Source: Devosia soli
GTDB taxonomy: Bacteria > Pseudomonadota > Alphaproteobacteria > Rhizobiales > Devosiaceae
Reading direction: 5' to 3'
DNA length: 64,000 nucleotides
Assembly: GCF_000970455.1 (NCBI RefSeq)
Contig: NZ_LAJG01000024.1
Location: 1 to 64,000 of the forward strand
The notes under the pieces: generated by a model
Seen by the model: the letters and a program-made list of their open reading frames with translations, nothing else
Told to the model about the DNA's origin: nothing
Databases searched by the model: none
In this document: positions 52,351 through 61,340 of the stretch, in pieces
Layout of the letters: every line of letters begins with the position of its first letter
Position numbering within the stretch: position 1 is the stretch's first letter
Translations under genes and position numbers: made by a program

Positions 52351-55266
52351 ATGCATCTGCTGCTCGTCGATGGCTCGGGCTATATCTTCCGCGCCTTCCA
52401 CGCCCTGCCCCCGCTCAATCGCAAGTCCGACGGCTTGCCGGTCGGCTGCGTGCAGGGGTTCTGCAACATGCTGTTCAAGCTCACGCAGGACATGGATATC
52501 GACGAGCCGCCCACCCACATGGCCGTCATCTTCGACCATTCGGCGAAAACCTTCCGCGACAATATCTATTCCGAATACAAGGCCCATCGCCCGCCGGCGC
52601 CCGAAGAACTGGTCCCGCAATTCCCGCTGACCCGCTCGGCCACCCGCGCGTTTTCCATCCCCGCCATCGAGATGGAGGGCTGGGAGGCCGACGACATCAT
52701 GGCGACCTATGCCTGCCAGGCAAAGGCGCGCGGCTGGAAAGTGACCATCGCCTCCTCCGACAAGGACCTGATGCAGCTCGTCGAACCCGATGGCTCCATT
52801 CGCCTCCTCGACACCATTCCCCGCCCCGGCCAGCCGCCGCTCCGCTGGATCGGTCCCGACGAAGTTTTTACCAAGTTCGGCGTCACCCCCGACAAGGTCA
52901 TCGACGTGCAGGCGCTTTGCGGCGACGCTGTCGACAATGTCCCCGGCGTTCCCGGCATCGGCGTCAAGACGGCGGCCGAACTCATCAATACCTATGGCAA
53001 TCTCGAAACCCTGCTCGAACGCGCCACCGAGATCAAGCAGAACGCCCGCCGCGAAAAGCTCATCGCCAACGCCGAACTCGCGCGCATATCCAAAAAGCTC
53101 GTAACGCTCGAACAGTCCGTGCCGGTCGAGATCGACCTCGACGGCCTCGTGCGCCAGCCGATTTCGCCCGGAACGCTCTTTCCCTTCCTCAAGGCGATGG
53201 AATTTGCCACCATCACCAAGCGTCTCGCAGGCCTTCTCGAAGCCAATCCCGATGATTTCGAGGCGGATCCCGATCTGCGCGCCGGCGGCGCCGATGCCCC
53301 GGCTTCGCTCAAATCCACCTCGCTTTCGGTCGCCAAGGCCAAGCTCGCGGCGCAGACCGTGCCCGGCTCCGGCCCTGCGAAATTCGCCGCCGAAGAGCAT
53401 GCGCGCATCAAAGCCATTCCCGTCGATTATGACGCCTATGAGATCGTCAACACGCCCGAGCGCCTTGCCGCCTGGGTCCAGAAAATCTGGGATGTTGGCC
53501 GCGTTTCCATCGACACCGAAACCACCGGGCTCGATCCGCAGCAGGCCGATCTCGTCGGCATTTGTCTCTCCACTCAGATCGGGGAAGGCTGCTATGTCCC
53601 GGTCGGCCACGTTCTCCCCGGCGATCTCCTTGCCGGTGGCGGTCTCGTCGAGGGCCAGCTTCCGATCCGCGATGTGCTCGACGCCCTGAAACCCGTCATC
53701 GAAGCGCCCTCGATCCTCAAAATCGGGCAAAACATCAAATACGACATGGAAATCTTTTGGCGCTACGGCATCAACCTGGCGCCGATCGACGACACCATGC
53801 TCATCTCCTATGCGCTCGATGGCCCGCGTTATAATGGCATGGATGTCCTCGCCGACCATTGGCTTGGCCACAAGACCATCACCTTTTCCGAACTCGCCGG
53901 CACCGGAAAATCCCAGAAAACCTTCGACCAGCTCGATATCGCGGCCGCCGCCCGCTATGCCGCCGAAGACGCCGACGTCACCCTGCGCCTCTGGCATGTT
54001 TTAAAACCGCGCCTTGCCGCCGAAAACGCGACGACGCTCTACGAAACCCTCGAGCGCCCGCTCGCTCCGGTGCTCGCGCGCATGGAAGCGCGGGGGATCA
54101 CCGTCGATCGGCAGATCCTCGCCCGTCTCTCCGGCGATTTCTCCCAGCGCGCCGCCGCCTTCGAGGCGGAAGCCTATGAGCTCGCCGGCCAGAGTTTTAA
54201 TCTGGGCTCACCCAAGCAGCTCGGTGAAATTCTCTTTGACAAGATGGGCATTGAGGGCGGCACCAAGACCAAGACCGGCGCCTGGTCGACCGGCGCCGAT
54301 GTGCTCGAAGACCTTGCCCTCAAGGGTGTGCCGCTTGCCCGCACCATCGTCGATTGGCGCCAGCTCACCAAACTCAAGGGCACCTATACCGATGCCCTCC
54401 CCACCTATATGAACCCGCGCACCGGCCGCGTGCACACATCCTATTCGCAGGCCTCGGTCCTGACCGGGCGCCTCTCCTCCAACGATCCGAACCTGCAAAA
54501 CATTCCCGTCCGCACCGCCGATGGCCGCAAAATCCGCACCGCCTTCGTCGCTGCGCCCGGAAAGGTGCTGATCTCGGCCGATTATTCCCAGATCGAGCTG
54601 CGCGTCCTCGCCCATATCGCCGATATCCAGGCCCTCAAGGACGCCTTTGAAGAAGGCCTCGACATTCACGCCATGACGGCCTCGGAAATGTTCAACGTGC
54701 CCGTCGAGGGCATGCCGAGCGAAGTCCGCCGCCGCGCCAAGGCCATCAATTTTGGCATCATCTACGGCATTTCCGCCTTTGGCCTTGCCAACCAGCTCGG
54801 CATCGCCCGCGGCGAAGCCGGCGACTACATCAAAACCTATTTCGAACGCTTCCCGGGCATTCGCGACTATATGGACGAGCAGAAGGTGAAGGTGAAAGCC
54901 GACGGCTATGTCACCACCATCTTTGGCCGCAAAATCCAGTTCCCCAACGCCAATTCCGGCAATCCCAGCGAACGCAGTTTTGTCGAACGCGCCAGCATCA
55001 ACGCCCCCATCCAGGGCTCTGCCGCCGACATCATCCGCCGCGCCATGATCCGCATGGAGCCGGAACTGAAGAAGGCCAAAATCGACGCCGACATGCTGCT
55101 GCAGGTCCACGACGAACTGATCTTTGAAGTGCCCGAGGGCACGGAGGATCAGGCGATCCCGGTGATTAAGAGAGTCATGGAGAACGCGGCGGAGCCGGCG
55201 GTGAGGCTAACCGTGCCGATCCAGGTCGATGCGCATGCGGCGAAGAATTGGGATGAGGCGCATTAG
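52351..55266 (+). CDS. polA: DNA polymerase I
   Basis: A 971-residue three-domain enzyme for Okazaki-fragment processing and repair. The 5'-3' exonuclease occupies about 1-290 (LLLVDGSGYIFRAFHALP at the start; FRDNIYSEYKAHRP later). The 3'-5' proofreading domain (about 350-550) retains the DxE pair in SIDTETTGLDP, so proofreading appears active. The polymerase domain carries motif A DYSQIELRVLAHI, motif B RRRAKAINFGIIYG and motif C QVHDELIFE. AGAAGGGA about ten bases upstream selects the ATG at 52351. It converges with the foreign-looking gene next to it, seven bases apart. Confidence 0.95.
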   Translation: MHLLLVDGSGYIFRAFHALPPLNRKSDGLPVGCVQGFCNMLFKLTQDMDIDEPPTHMAVIFDHSAKTFRDNIYSEYKAHRPPAPEELVPQFPLTRSATRAFSIPAIEMEGWEADDIMATYACQAKARGWKVTIASSDKDLMQLVEPDGSIRLLDTIPRPGQPPLRWIGPDEVFTKFGVTPDKVIDVQALCGDAVDNVPGVPGIGVKTAAELINTYGNLETLLERATEIKQNARREKLIANAELARISKKLVTLEQSVPVEIDLDGLVRQPISPGTLFPFLKAMEFATITKRLAGLLEANPDDFEADPDLRAGGADAPASLKSTSLSVAKAKLAAQTVPGSGPAKFAAEEHARIKAIPVDYDAYEIVNTPERLAAWVQKIWDVGRVSIDTETTGLDPQQADLVGICLSTQIGEGCYVPVGHVLPGDLLAGGGLVEGQLPIRDVLDALKPVIEAPSILKIGQNIKYDMEIFWRYGINLAPIDDTMLISYALDGPRYNGMDVLADHWLGHKTITFSELAGTGKSQKTFDQLDIAAAARYAAEDADVTLRLWHVLKPRLAAENATTLYETLERPLAPVLARMEARGITVDRQILARLSGDFSQRAAAFEAEAYELAGQSFNLGSPKQLGEILFDKMGIEGGTKTKTGAWSTGADVLEDLALKGVPLARTIVDWRQLTKLKGTYTDALPTYMNPRTGRVHTSYSQASVLTGRLSSNDPNLQNIPVRTADGRKIRTAFVAAPGKVLISADYSQIELRVLAHIADIQALKDAFEEGLDIHAMTASEMFNVPVEGMPSEVRRRAKAINFGIIYGISAFGLANQLGIARGEAGDYIKTYFERFPGIRDYMDEQKVKVKADGYVTTIFGRKIQFPNANSGNPSERSFVERASINAPIQGSAADIIRRAMIRMEPELKKAKIDADMLLQVHDELIFEVPEGTEDQAIPVIKRVMENAAEPAVRLTVPIQVDAHAAKNWDEAH

Positions 55267-55273
55267 CTTGTTC

Positions 55274-56665
55274 CTAGTTGGAAACTGGCAGCCGGTACTT
55301 GGTACCCGTACCACGGGTCTCAGGAACCTTCTCTAGCTCTCCTGCCGCTATCATTGTGCGGAAAATCTTACGGATAACGCTATCTGATTGAACATTACAA
55401 ACAGCACGGGCCTTAGTATTGCTGATTACTCCGTTCTGTTTGAGGTAATCTATAATAAGCTCTTCTTTTGAAGCCAAAGGCTCGTGCTTCAAACGGACTA
55501 TTACAGACGAATCAGTCTCAACAATTTCTGGCCTTCCAAGATTTAACTCCTGCATAGACTTGAAGGTAGTATTTAAACCCTCCCCAACGTCTTTATTGGG
55601 CGGGGACGGAAACTTAGATATAAGCCTAACTATCTTTTTGTTTCTGGCAAAACGTTGCTTAAGAATGTTTTTGACAGTCACAGGCCCAGCAAGTTTTCCA
55701 GGGCTTTCCACTTCAATTCGGTTGTCAAATACCCGAACATGAACATAATCGTTTAGGCTATAATCTCGATGCAGGACTGCGTTGCAAATTACTTCATGGA
55801 TTGCATCCTCCGGATATTTGACACTAACCAATCCAGAAGAACTCAATATTGGAATAGATTCGACTATCTGCTTTGTTCTTGCAACAGTCTTCTTGATTAC
55901 TTCGTAAGCTGGACCTTCTATGGTCTCTGGCTGCCCCTCAAGATCCTCCCTTTCACCCTCCAAATTCAAAGTCTTATACCGGTACACTTTTGCTGCGGCC
56001 TGAGGCATGAGTGATTGAGGGTTATCATCATACAAAACTAAAGCGCAGGCCTTCAGTTTACCATCGACCGTAAGTCTTTCCCGCTTAAGAAAGTCGTCCA
56101 GATCGCTATGAGGGGTGACGTTTTCAAGAAAAAGTCGCATTGTTTCTGCCGTTTTCAGCTCGTCCGGCGTAGCCTCAACTTTTGCGTCTTCATAGCTATG
56201 CACCCCCTTCTCCAACTCAAGGCGGGTTAGCTCTTGCGCAGACGTCAACTCTCTGTCTTGCGCATTCTGTCTTCGAAAAGTTCGATTTGCAGAGGTTCGG
56301 ACTACAAAGGGCGTTTTATGGATGGTGAAGAGTATAGCGAGGCCGCGACCTGCCATTTCGTAAAAGTGGCACGTAACGAATTCAGGTCCCGCGTTAAATA
56401 ACGAAAATATTTGCGTAACGCATCCATTTGCGTCTTCCTCGTTCTTGAACAGATGAGACAGTCGATCTTTCTCTTTTGCATCTCCAATGCCGACATACAG
56501 CTCGCCCCCGTCTGCATTTGCGAACGCTGAAGCGGACTTTTCCACCTTTGGAATGCTTCGCTTGTCCTTAAAATCAAAGAAATGGCTCTCAGCCTTTGCG
56601 AGGATACCCGCGACTTCGCTTGACGAAATTTTTGTTGTCCCGAATAGCAAATCCACCCCCACCAA
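55274..56665 (-). CDS. AlbA_2/Schlafen-type ATP-binding protein, probably horizontally acquired
   Basis: A 463-residue protein of the COG2865-like group once labelled transcriptional regulator or RecG-like helicase. The N-terminal AlbA_2 (Schlafen AlbA) domain (about 10-130) has FDFKDKRSIPKVEKSASAFANADGG (in part) and GGELYVGIG. A central region includes HEVICNAVLHRDYSLND, an HATPase-type ATP-binding segment, with NRIEVESPGKLAGPV and VGEGLNT following. A C-terminal winged helix is likely (KEELIIDYLKQNGVI). Base composition is visibly lower in GC, with AT-ending codons, than any neighbour. The start is uncertain because several TTG/GTG codons lie at 56650-56665. Possible roles include regulation or phage defence. 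Confidence 0.72.
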   Translation of the reverse strand: MVGVDLLFGTTKISSSEVAGILAKAESHFFDFKDKRSIPKVEKSASAFANADGGELYVGIGDAKEKDRLSHLFKNEEDANGCVTQIFSLFNAGPEFVTCHFYEMAGRGLAILFTIHKTPFVVRTSANRTFRRQNAQDRELTSAQELTRLELEKGVHSYEDAKVEATPDELKTAETMRLFLENVTPHSDLDDFLKRERLTVDGKLKACALVLYDDNPQSLMPQAAAKVYRYKTLNLEGEREDLEGQPETIEGPAYEVIKKTVARTKQIVESIPILSSSGLVSVKYPEDAIHEVICNAVLHRDYSLNDYVHVRVFDNRIEVESPGKLAGPVTVKNILKQRFARNKKIVRLISKFPSPPNKDVGEGLNTTFKSMQELNLGRPEIVETDSSVIVRLKHEPLASKEELIIDYLKQNGVISNTKARAVCNVQSDSVIRKIFRTMIAAGELEKVPETRGTGTKYRLPVSN

Positions 56666-56834
56666 AGCTCGATGTTATATTGCGCACCGATTCCCATTAT
56701 TTGTGAAATAGTTCGTCACACAGGCTGGCCAGTGCGAATACCTCGTTAGACTTCATGTTGGAGAGGCGAATCGACCGTACCGAAAGCACACTCGATCGGT
56801 CCCCTTGCTGGAGGGAAGGCTAGGTGGGGGCTTC

Positions 56835-57119
56835 CTATCCCCGCATTACCTCCGCCGCCGCATTCAGCCGCTCCACACTCATCTCATTCCACCCCTCCAC
56901 CGCCTGCCGCGCAGCCGCTTCCCGGCGCACGAACGCTTCGATCCGCTCATGCCCGATCTCGTCGAGCAGATGCCGGATCGGCGCCCACATGGACCAGTTG
57001 GGCCTGACCATCCGCATATGCAGGCGGTCTTCGGTGATATCGAAGGTGACATTGGCCGAGCGCGCTAAGTCCAAAAATTCGGCGACATAGGCGTCGGGCA
57101 TCGGATCGGAATAAGCCAT
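56835..57119 (-). CDS. Small conserved-looking protein of unknown function
   Basis: A 94-residue protein I do not recognise. It is helix-rich, starts MAYSDPMPDAYVAEFLDLAR and has two tryptophans in NWSMWAPIRH. Near the C-terminus the sequence repeats amphipathic helices (FVRREAAARQAVEGWNEM). GAGG about nine bases upstream selects the ATG at 57119, as the longer frame runs into a palindromic repeat cluster. No membrane segment or signal peptide. Codon use matches the region, supporting a real gene. Confidence 0.55.
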   Translation of the reverse strand: MAYSDPMPDAYVAEFLDLARSANVTFDITEDRLHMRMVRPNWSMWAPIRHLLDEIGHERIEAFVRREAAARQAVEGWNEMSVERLNAAAEVMRG

Positions 57120-57149
57120 GGGGCTGCCTCGTATTTGATTTAAATACAA

Positions 57150-57742
57150 TGCGTTCTCGCCGCCCGGGCTCCAGCGGCCTGGGTTTATGGTGAATGAAGG
57201 GTTAAGGGGTCTGAGACGCCCCCACCCATCCTCCCCCTCGCGGGGGAGGGGTCGCATCGCGTCTGAGGGCTGTCTCGTGCCAAAACCACCGGCCCAACTC
57301 CGCCCCCTTTAGGGGGAGGTTGGGAGGGGGTGTTGTGGGCCACGAGACTATCCCCCTTATCCCGCTTATCCCCGTCGCTAAAACCTCCTCTATTCTCCTC
57401 CCATCCACCCCGCGCGAGCGGCCTGCAGGCGATCAGTGGCGGGGGGAGCCGGGCGTGGGAGGTCGCCTTCCCACGAGTTCTGGAGTCGGCCGCCCTGCGA
57501 CGAGCGATCAACTGGGCGCTGTGGATTCTGTCCTAAAACCCGGCCTCCGGAGCGGCTGTCGCTTCACCACAAAATCTCATCCGAGGCGATTGCCGCTCCG
57601 GGGTCCGCTCATCAACCGGAAGCCGCAAGGCTGGCCGGGGCTTTCGCCTGTCCAATTGTTCACTTGCAACCGGAAGACGTGCGGCACACTTTTGATCCAT
57701 CCCGCCGCACCGTGCGGCAGAGCCCTGAGGGAAGCGTCGCCT
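57150..57742. repeat. Non-coding stretch with palindromic repeats
   Basis: No protein is supportable in this 600-base gap. Its left part (57215-57325) has CCTCCCCCTCGCGGGGGAGG and CTCCGCCCCCTTTAGGGGGAG-type palindromes like those near 10.3 and 17.8 kb (arms quoted in part). A perfect hairpin CGTGGGA-N8-TCCCACG sits near 57454-57475. The right part (57500-57742) shows nothing recognisable apart from the ribosome-binding site of the cytochrome gene. Confidence 0.5.
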
Positions 57743-58240
57743 ATGTCAGCCACCACCGAAAGAGCGGGCTATTCCCGCGCCCAGGTCATCATCCATTGGG
57801 CCGTCGTCGCCCTGATCCTCTTTCAGCTGCTTTTCCATGAAGGCATGGAAATGGCGTTCGATGCGCGCATGGATGGAACAGGCGGTGCCGGCAATCCCGT
57901 GCCCCACATCATCGCCGGCGTCCTTGTGCTGATCCTGGCCGCCATCCGCGTCGTCATCCGCCTTACTCGCGGCGCCCCGCCCCATCCCGAGGGCCAGCCG
58001 GCCGCGCTCGGCGTTCTCGCCAATGTCACGCATGGCCTGATCTATGTGCTGCTCTTTGCCCTGCCGATTTCCGGGCTCGTCGCCTGGTTCGGCGGCGTTG
58101 AACCCGCCGCCGACGCCCATGGCGGACTCCTTCGCCTTGCGCTGATCGCCGTCGTCATCCTCCACATCGCCGGCGCCCTCGTGCAGCAATTCGTGCTGCG
58201 CAGCGGCGTCCTGATGCGCATGCTCAAGCCCGAAAGCTAA
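57743..58240 (+). CDS. Cytochrome b561-type membrane protein
   Basis: A 165-residue inner-membrane di-heme cytochrome of the b561 family (COG3038) with four membrane spans (about 12-35, 50-70, 88-108, 130-152). Candidate heme-ligand histidines are in VIIHWAVVALIL, VPHIIAGVL, VTHGLIYVLLF and VVILHIAGAL, one per helix as expected. It would move electrons between the quinone pool and a periplasmic partner, which is not identified. GAGGGAAG upstream selects the ATG at 57743; the longer frame upstream is non-coding. Composition is normal for the region. Confidence 0.85.
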   Translation: MSATTERAGYSRAQVIIHWAVVALILFQLLFHEGMEMAFDARMDGTGGAGNPVPHIIAGVLVLILAAIRVVIRLTRGAPPHPEGQPAALGVLANVTHGLIYVLLFALPISGLVAWFGGVEPAADAHGGLLRLALIAVVILHIAGALVQQFVLRSGVLMRMLKPES

Positions 58241-58313
58241 ACCATTAACGCAAGTTTATAAAAGTATCGGTATAGCCTCGCCTCAGTATAACCGCGCTCT
58301 TTGGGGGAAGAGT

Positions 58314-58871
58314 ATGGTAGAAGGCGATACCAAGACTATACTTTCTGCCTGCTTGGCAGTTACATTTGCGCCGGGCGCCGTCGAAACCGCGGCGCTTGGC
58401 GATCTGGCAAGACGGCTCGGCTTCGGCGCCGTCGCTGCCTATACGCCGGACGTGGATATCCCACGCGAGCGGCTGATCTTCTGCATCGTCCATAGCCTCT
58501 TGCCCGATGCCACCAAGCAGAGGGTCTTGCGTGGCCTCCGCACGTCCGAAAACAATCTGCGCCGCTTTGCGCCGATCGTCTGCGTCGTGCCGAAGGGCCC
58601 GCGTCACCAGATCGTGCCGCTCGTGCAGATGGGGTTCGACGAGGTGCTGTTCCTCGGCGATCCACTGGCCGACATGCACCGCAAGCTCACCCAGCAGCTG
58701 CGCCAGGACATTCTCTATGTCCAGACCGGCCATTATTTCGGCCCCGATCGCCGCCGCATTGAATTGATCGATCCGCAGGACCCGCGCCGCAAACCCGGTG
58801 GCGCTTATTACAAGCGCCTCAACGTCCACCGCGATCCGCTCGCCGGCATTTCGGTCCACGAGCTCAGCTAA
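58314..58871 (+). CDS. Unknown protein with a degenerate receiver-like domain
   Basis: A 185-residue protein I do not recognise. The central part (about 45-135) alternates strands and helices in the manner of a response-regulator receiver (ERLIFCIVHSLLPDATKQRV, APIVCVVPKGPRHQIVPLVQMGFDEVLFLG in part), but without the expected Asp and Lys pair. The C-terminal 50 residues are basic with FGPDRRRIELIDPQDPRR. A pseudo-receiver regulator is the best guess. It has its own terminator, shared with the convergent ABC exporter. Confidence 0.55.
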   Translation: MVEGDTKTILSACLAVTFAPGAVETAALGDLARRLGFGAVAAYTPDVDIPRERLIFCIVHSLLPDATKQRVLRGLRTSENNLRRFAPIVCVVPKGPRHQIVPLVQMGFDEVLFLGDPLADMHRKLTQQLRQDILYVQTGHYFGPDRRRIELIDPQDPRRKPGGAYYKRLNVHRDPLAGISVHELS

Positions 58872-58875
58872 AGAA

Positions 58876-58905
58876 AAACCCGCGGATCGCTCCGCGGGTC
58901 TTTTG
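58876..58905. terminator. Bidirectional terminator
   Basis: ACCCGCGGA-TCGC-TCCGCGGGT is a perfect nine-base-pair stem with an A-run on the left (AAAGAAAA) and a T-run on the right (CTTTTGG), so it works for either strand. It separates the receiver-like gene from the convergent ABC exporter. Confidence 0.88.
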
Positions 58906-58910
58906 GGTCG

Positions 58911-60707
58911 CTAGGCCACGAGGCCCTTGGTCAGTTCGAGCGCCTGTCGCTCGAAGAGCCGGCGATAGATCCCGCCCTGAAGCCGGATCAGCGCCTCGTG
59001 ATTGCCCTCCTCGACAATTTTGCCCTTGTCGAAGACCAACAACCGATCGAGCGCCCGGACCGTCGAGAGACGGTGCGCGATGACGAGGGTCGTGCGCCCC
59101 ACCATCAGCCGCTCCATCGCCTCCTGGATCATCACTTCGCTCTCGCTATCAAGGCTCGAGGTCGCTTCATCAAGGATCAGCACCGGCGCATCGGCAAGGA
59201 AAGCCCGGGCAATGGCGACACGCTGCCGCTCGCCACCCGAAAGTTTTACGCCCCGCTCGCCCACCAGCGTCTCATACTGCTTGGGCAGCGACATGATGAA
59301 ATCATGCGCGTTGGCCTGGGTGGCCGCCTCGATGATCTCGGCCCTATTTGCATCGGGCCGTCCATAGGCGATGTTCTCGGCCAGCGTCCGGTGAAACAGG
59401 ATCGGCTCCTGCTGCACAATGGCGATCTGGCTCCGAAGGCTCGCCTGCTGGTACTCGGCAATATTCTGCCCATCAATGGTGATGGCGCCTTCATTGATGT
59501 CATAGAGCCGCTGGATCAGCTTGACGAACGTCGTCTTGCCCGACCCCGAATGCCCCACGAGACCCACCCGCTCGCCCGGCTGAATGGCGACCGAGAAGTC
59601 GCGATAAAGCGGCGTCGCGTGGCTGCCGTAGCGGAAGGTCACGTGATCGAACCGGATCGCACCATCCCTGATCGCAATCGGCTTGGCTCCGGAATTATCC
59701 TCCACCCCGAGCGGCATGCTATTTAAAGCCACCAGTTCCTCCATGTCGTTGACCGAGCGCTGGAGGTTTCTGATGTGCATGCCGACATCGCGCAGATACC
59801 CCTGCAGCACGAAGAACATGGCGAGGACGAAGGTGATGTCGCCGGCCGAGGCCAGCCCCTGCGTCCACATGTAAAGGCCCGTGCCAAGAATACCGGCCTG
59901 CATCAGGGTCATGAGAAAACCCTGGATGGTGCCGTTGAGCGTCCCGCGCTTCCAGGTCCGCCGCGTGCGCGTGTCCCATTTGGAGAGCACGTGCCGCAGC
60001 CGCTCCTCCTCGCGATGCTCGGCGCCAAAGGCTTTTACGACCGAGTTGCAGCTCACCGCATCGGCCAGCGCTCCGCCAAGGCGCGTATCCCAGGCATTGG
60101 CAAGGCTTGCGGCCGGGGCGACATAGCCCACCGACATGAGGACCGTGAAGGTAATGTAGATGACCGACCCCAGGGCCACGACCAGCCCCATCACCGGCCA
60201 ATAGGAGCCGAGCAGGATCGAGGCGCCGACGAGCATGACGAAGCTCGGCAACAGCGCCACGAGCAGGATGTCGTTGAGCGCATCGAGCGCCCACATGCCG
60301 CGCGTAACCTTACGGACCGTCGATCCGGCAAACGAGTTTGCGTGCCAGTCCGTCGAGAACCGCTGCACCTTATGGAAGCCGTCATCGACGACCTCGGCCA
60401 TCATTTTCAGCGTCAGCTTGATGATGCCCTGGAATACGAAAAAGCGCAGCACGACGCTGGTCAGTCCCAGCGCTGCAACCGTTGCAAAGGCGCGGACAGC
60501 GTCGTTGAGCGCATCATTGCCGCCTCCGGAAATGGCGTCGACGATGCGGCCCGAAAACATCGGCACCAGCACTTCGGCCAGCGTCGAGATCATCACGAGC
60601 CCGGCGATCAGCGCGATGCGCTTGGGTTGGTGGGCCCAATGGCGGAAGGTAAATCCGAGCACCTGTCTGAAGGCGTCGGCACGAAAATCGAGTTTCTTGC
60701 GACTCAT
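58911..60707 (-). CDS. ABC exporter with fused membrane and ATPase domains
   Basis: A 598-residue half-exporter. The membrane domain (about 30-320) has six spans. The ATPase domain (about 350-590) has Walker A GHSGSGKTT, signature LSGGERQRVAIARAFL and Walker B VLILDEATSSLD, with the H-loop in VIAHRLST. It would work as a homodimer exporting a lipid, drug or peptide; the cargo is unknown. The ATG at 60707 begins where homology starts, but a TTG 27 codons upstream with AGGGG before it is an alternative. The about 360-base gap beyond the gene start holds the 38-residue protein downstream of it. Confidence 0.86.
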   Translation of the reverse strand: MSRKKLDFRADAFRQVLGFTFRHWAHQPKRIALIAGLVMISTLAEVLVPMFSGRIVDAISGGGNDALNDAVRAFATVAALGLTSVVLRFFVFQGIIKLTLKMMAEVVDDGFHKVQRFSTDWHANSFAGSTVRKVTRGMWALDALNDILLVALLPSFVMLVGASILLGSYWPVMGLVVALGSVIYITFTVLMSVGYVAPAASLANAWDTRLGGALADAVSCNSVVKAFGAEHREEERLRHVLSKWDTRTRRTWKRGTLNGTIQGFLMTLMQAGILGTGLYMWTQGLASAGDITFVLAMFFVLQGYLRDVGMHIRNLQRSVNDMEELVALNSMPLGVEDNSGAKPIAIRDGAIRFDHVTFRYGSHATPLYRDFSVAIQPGERVGLVGHSGSGKTTFVKLIQRLYDINEGAITIDGQNIAEYQQASLRSQIAIVQQEPILFHRTLAENIAYGRPDANRAEIIEAATQANAHDFIMSLPKQYETLVGERGVKLSGGERQRVAIARAFLADAPVLILDEATSSLDSESEVMIQEAMERLMVGRTTLVIAHRLSTVRALDRLLVFDKGKIVEEGNHEALIRLQGGIYRRLFERQALELTKGLVA

Positions 60708-61068
60708 TCTGGCAGTCCGGTCCCGTTCTCCGGCAACCGGCTCCTCAAAAGGAATTTTGAAAGGCGCAGAACGGACTTTTGGCGACAATGACCCCTAGGG
60801 ATCGGTCAGCTCTGCAAAAGCGAAGGAAAGAGAAACCGCGGGCGGCGTGTCCTCGGGTCAGCGCCCGAGGCGGGCCGCGGATGACAAAGGCCTAAGGTCG
60901 GCCCATGCCCCATGGGAGAGCGACTGAAAATGCTGGCATGCATCGCCTCCCTGTTCCTGAAAAATGAAGCGGCGAACGGTTGATAGCCAAACCGTTCGCC
61001 TTTGCCAATGCCTAAATGCGACAGAACGCCGCTTCTGGTGCAGATGCGCCACACCCGGCGCGGGTGGT

Positions 61069-61185
61069 CTATTCCGGACGCCGCGCGCCCGGCGCCACGA
61101 TGCCGTGCGCCTGAATCTGCGCGTAGGTCATGGCAAGAGCAAAGGCACCGAAAATGCCGAAGACAGCGGTGAGAAGAACGAGCAT
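61069..61185 (-). CDS. 38-residue single-span membrane protein
   Basis: A short gene too small for most finders. The ATG at 61185 is preceded by CAGGAGGCTCTC, a near-perfect ribosome-binding site at ideal spacing. The product starts MLVLLTAVFGIFGAFALAMT, a single hydrophobic helix, followed by YAQIQAHGIVAPGARRPE with a basic tail. It would sit in the inner membrane with the C-terminus probably in the cytoplasm. Nothing else in the 60.8-61.3 kb gap between the ABC exporter and the aminopeptidase is coding. Function unknown. Confidence 0.68.
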   Translation of the reverse strand: MLVLLTAVFGIFGAFALAMTYAQIQAHGIVAPGARRPE

Positions 61186-61340
61186 GAGAGCCTCCTGAAG
61201 TGCTGGCCCTTTCTCCTTCGTCCCGGCGCGCAAAGCCTTGATTGAGATCAACGGATTTTCCCATTTTGTCGGGTGGCGCCGCCACAATTGGCCGGATAGG
61301 CTCGCGCCAACCGATTCAACAAAAACAAGGCCACGCCTGA

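Noticed and set aside
52315..53997. A 560-codon minus-strand open frame opposite polA
   Set aside because: polA is intact with all catalytic motifs. The antisense frame is glycine-rich noise.
57420..57480. Cobalamin-riboswitch-like words on the minus strand (GGGAAGGCG and later CCGCCACTG)
   Set aside because: The conserved downstream B12-box element and the upstream paired region are missing, the words are explained by a simple CGTGGGA/TCCCACG hairpin, and the gene downstream has no cobalamin link.
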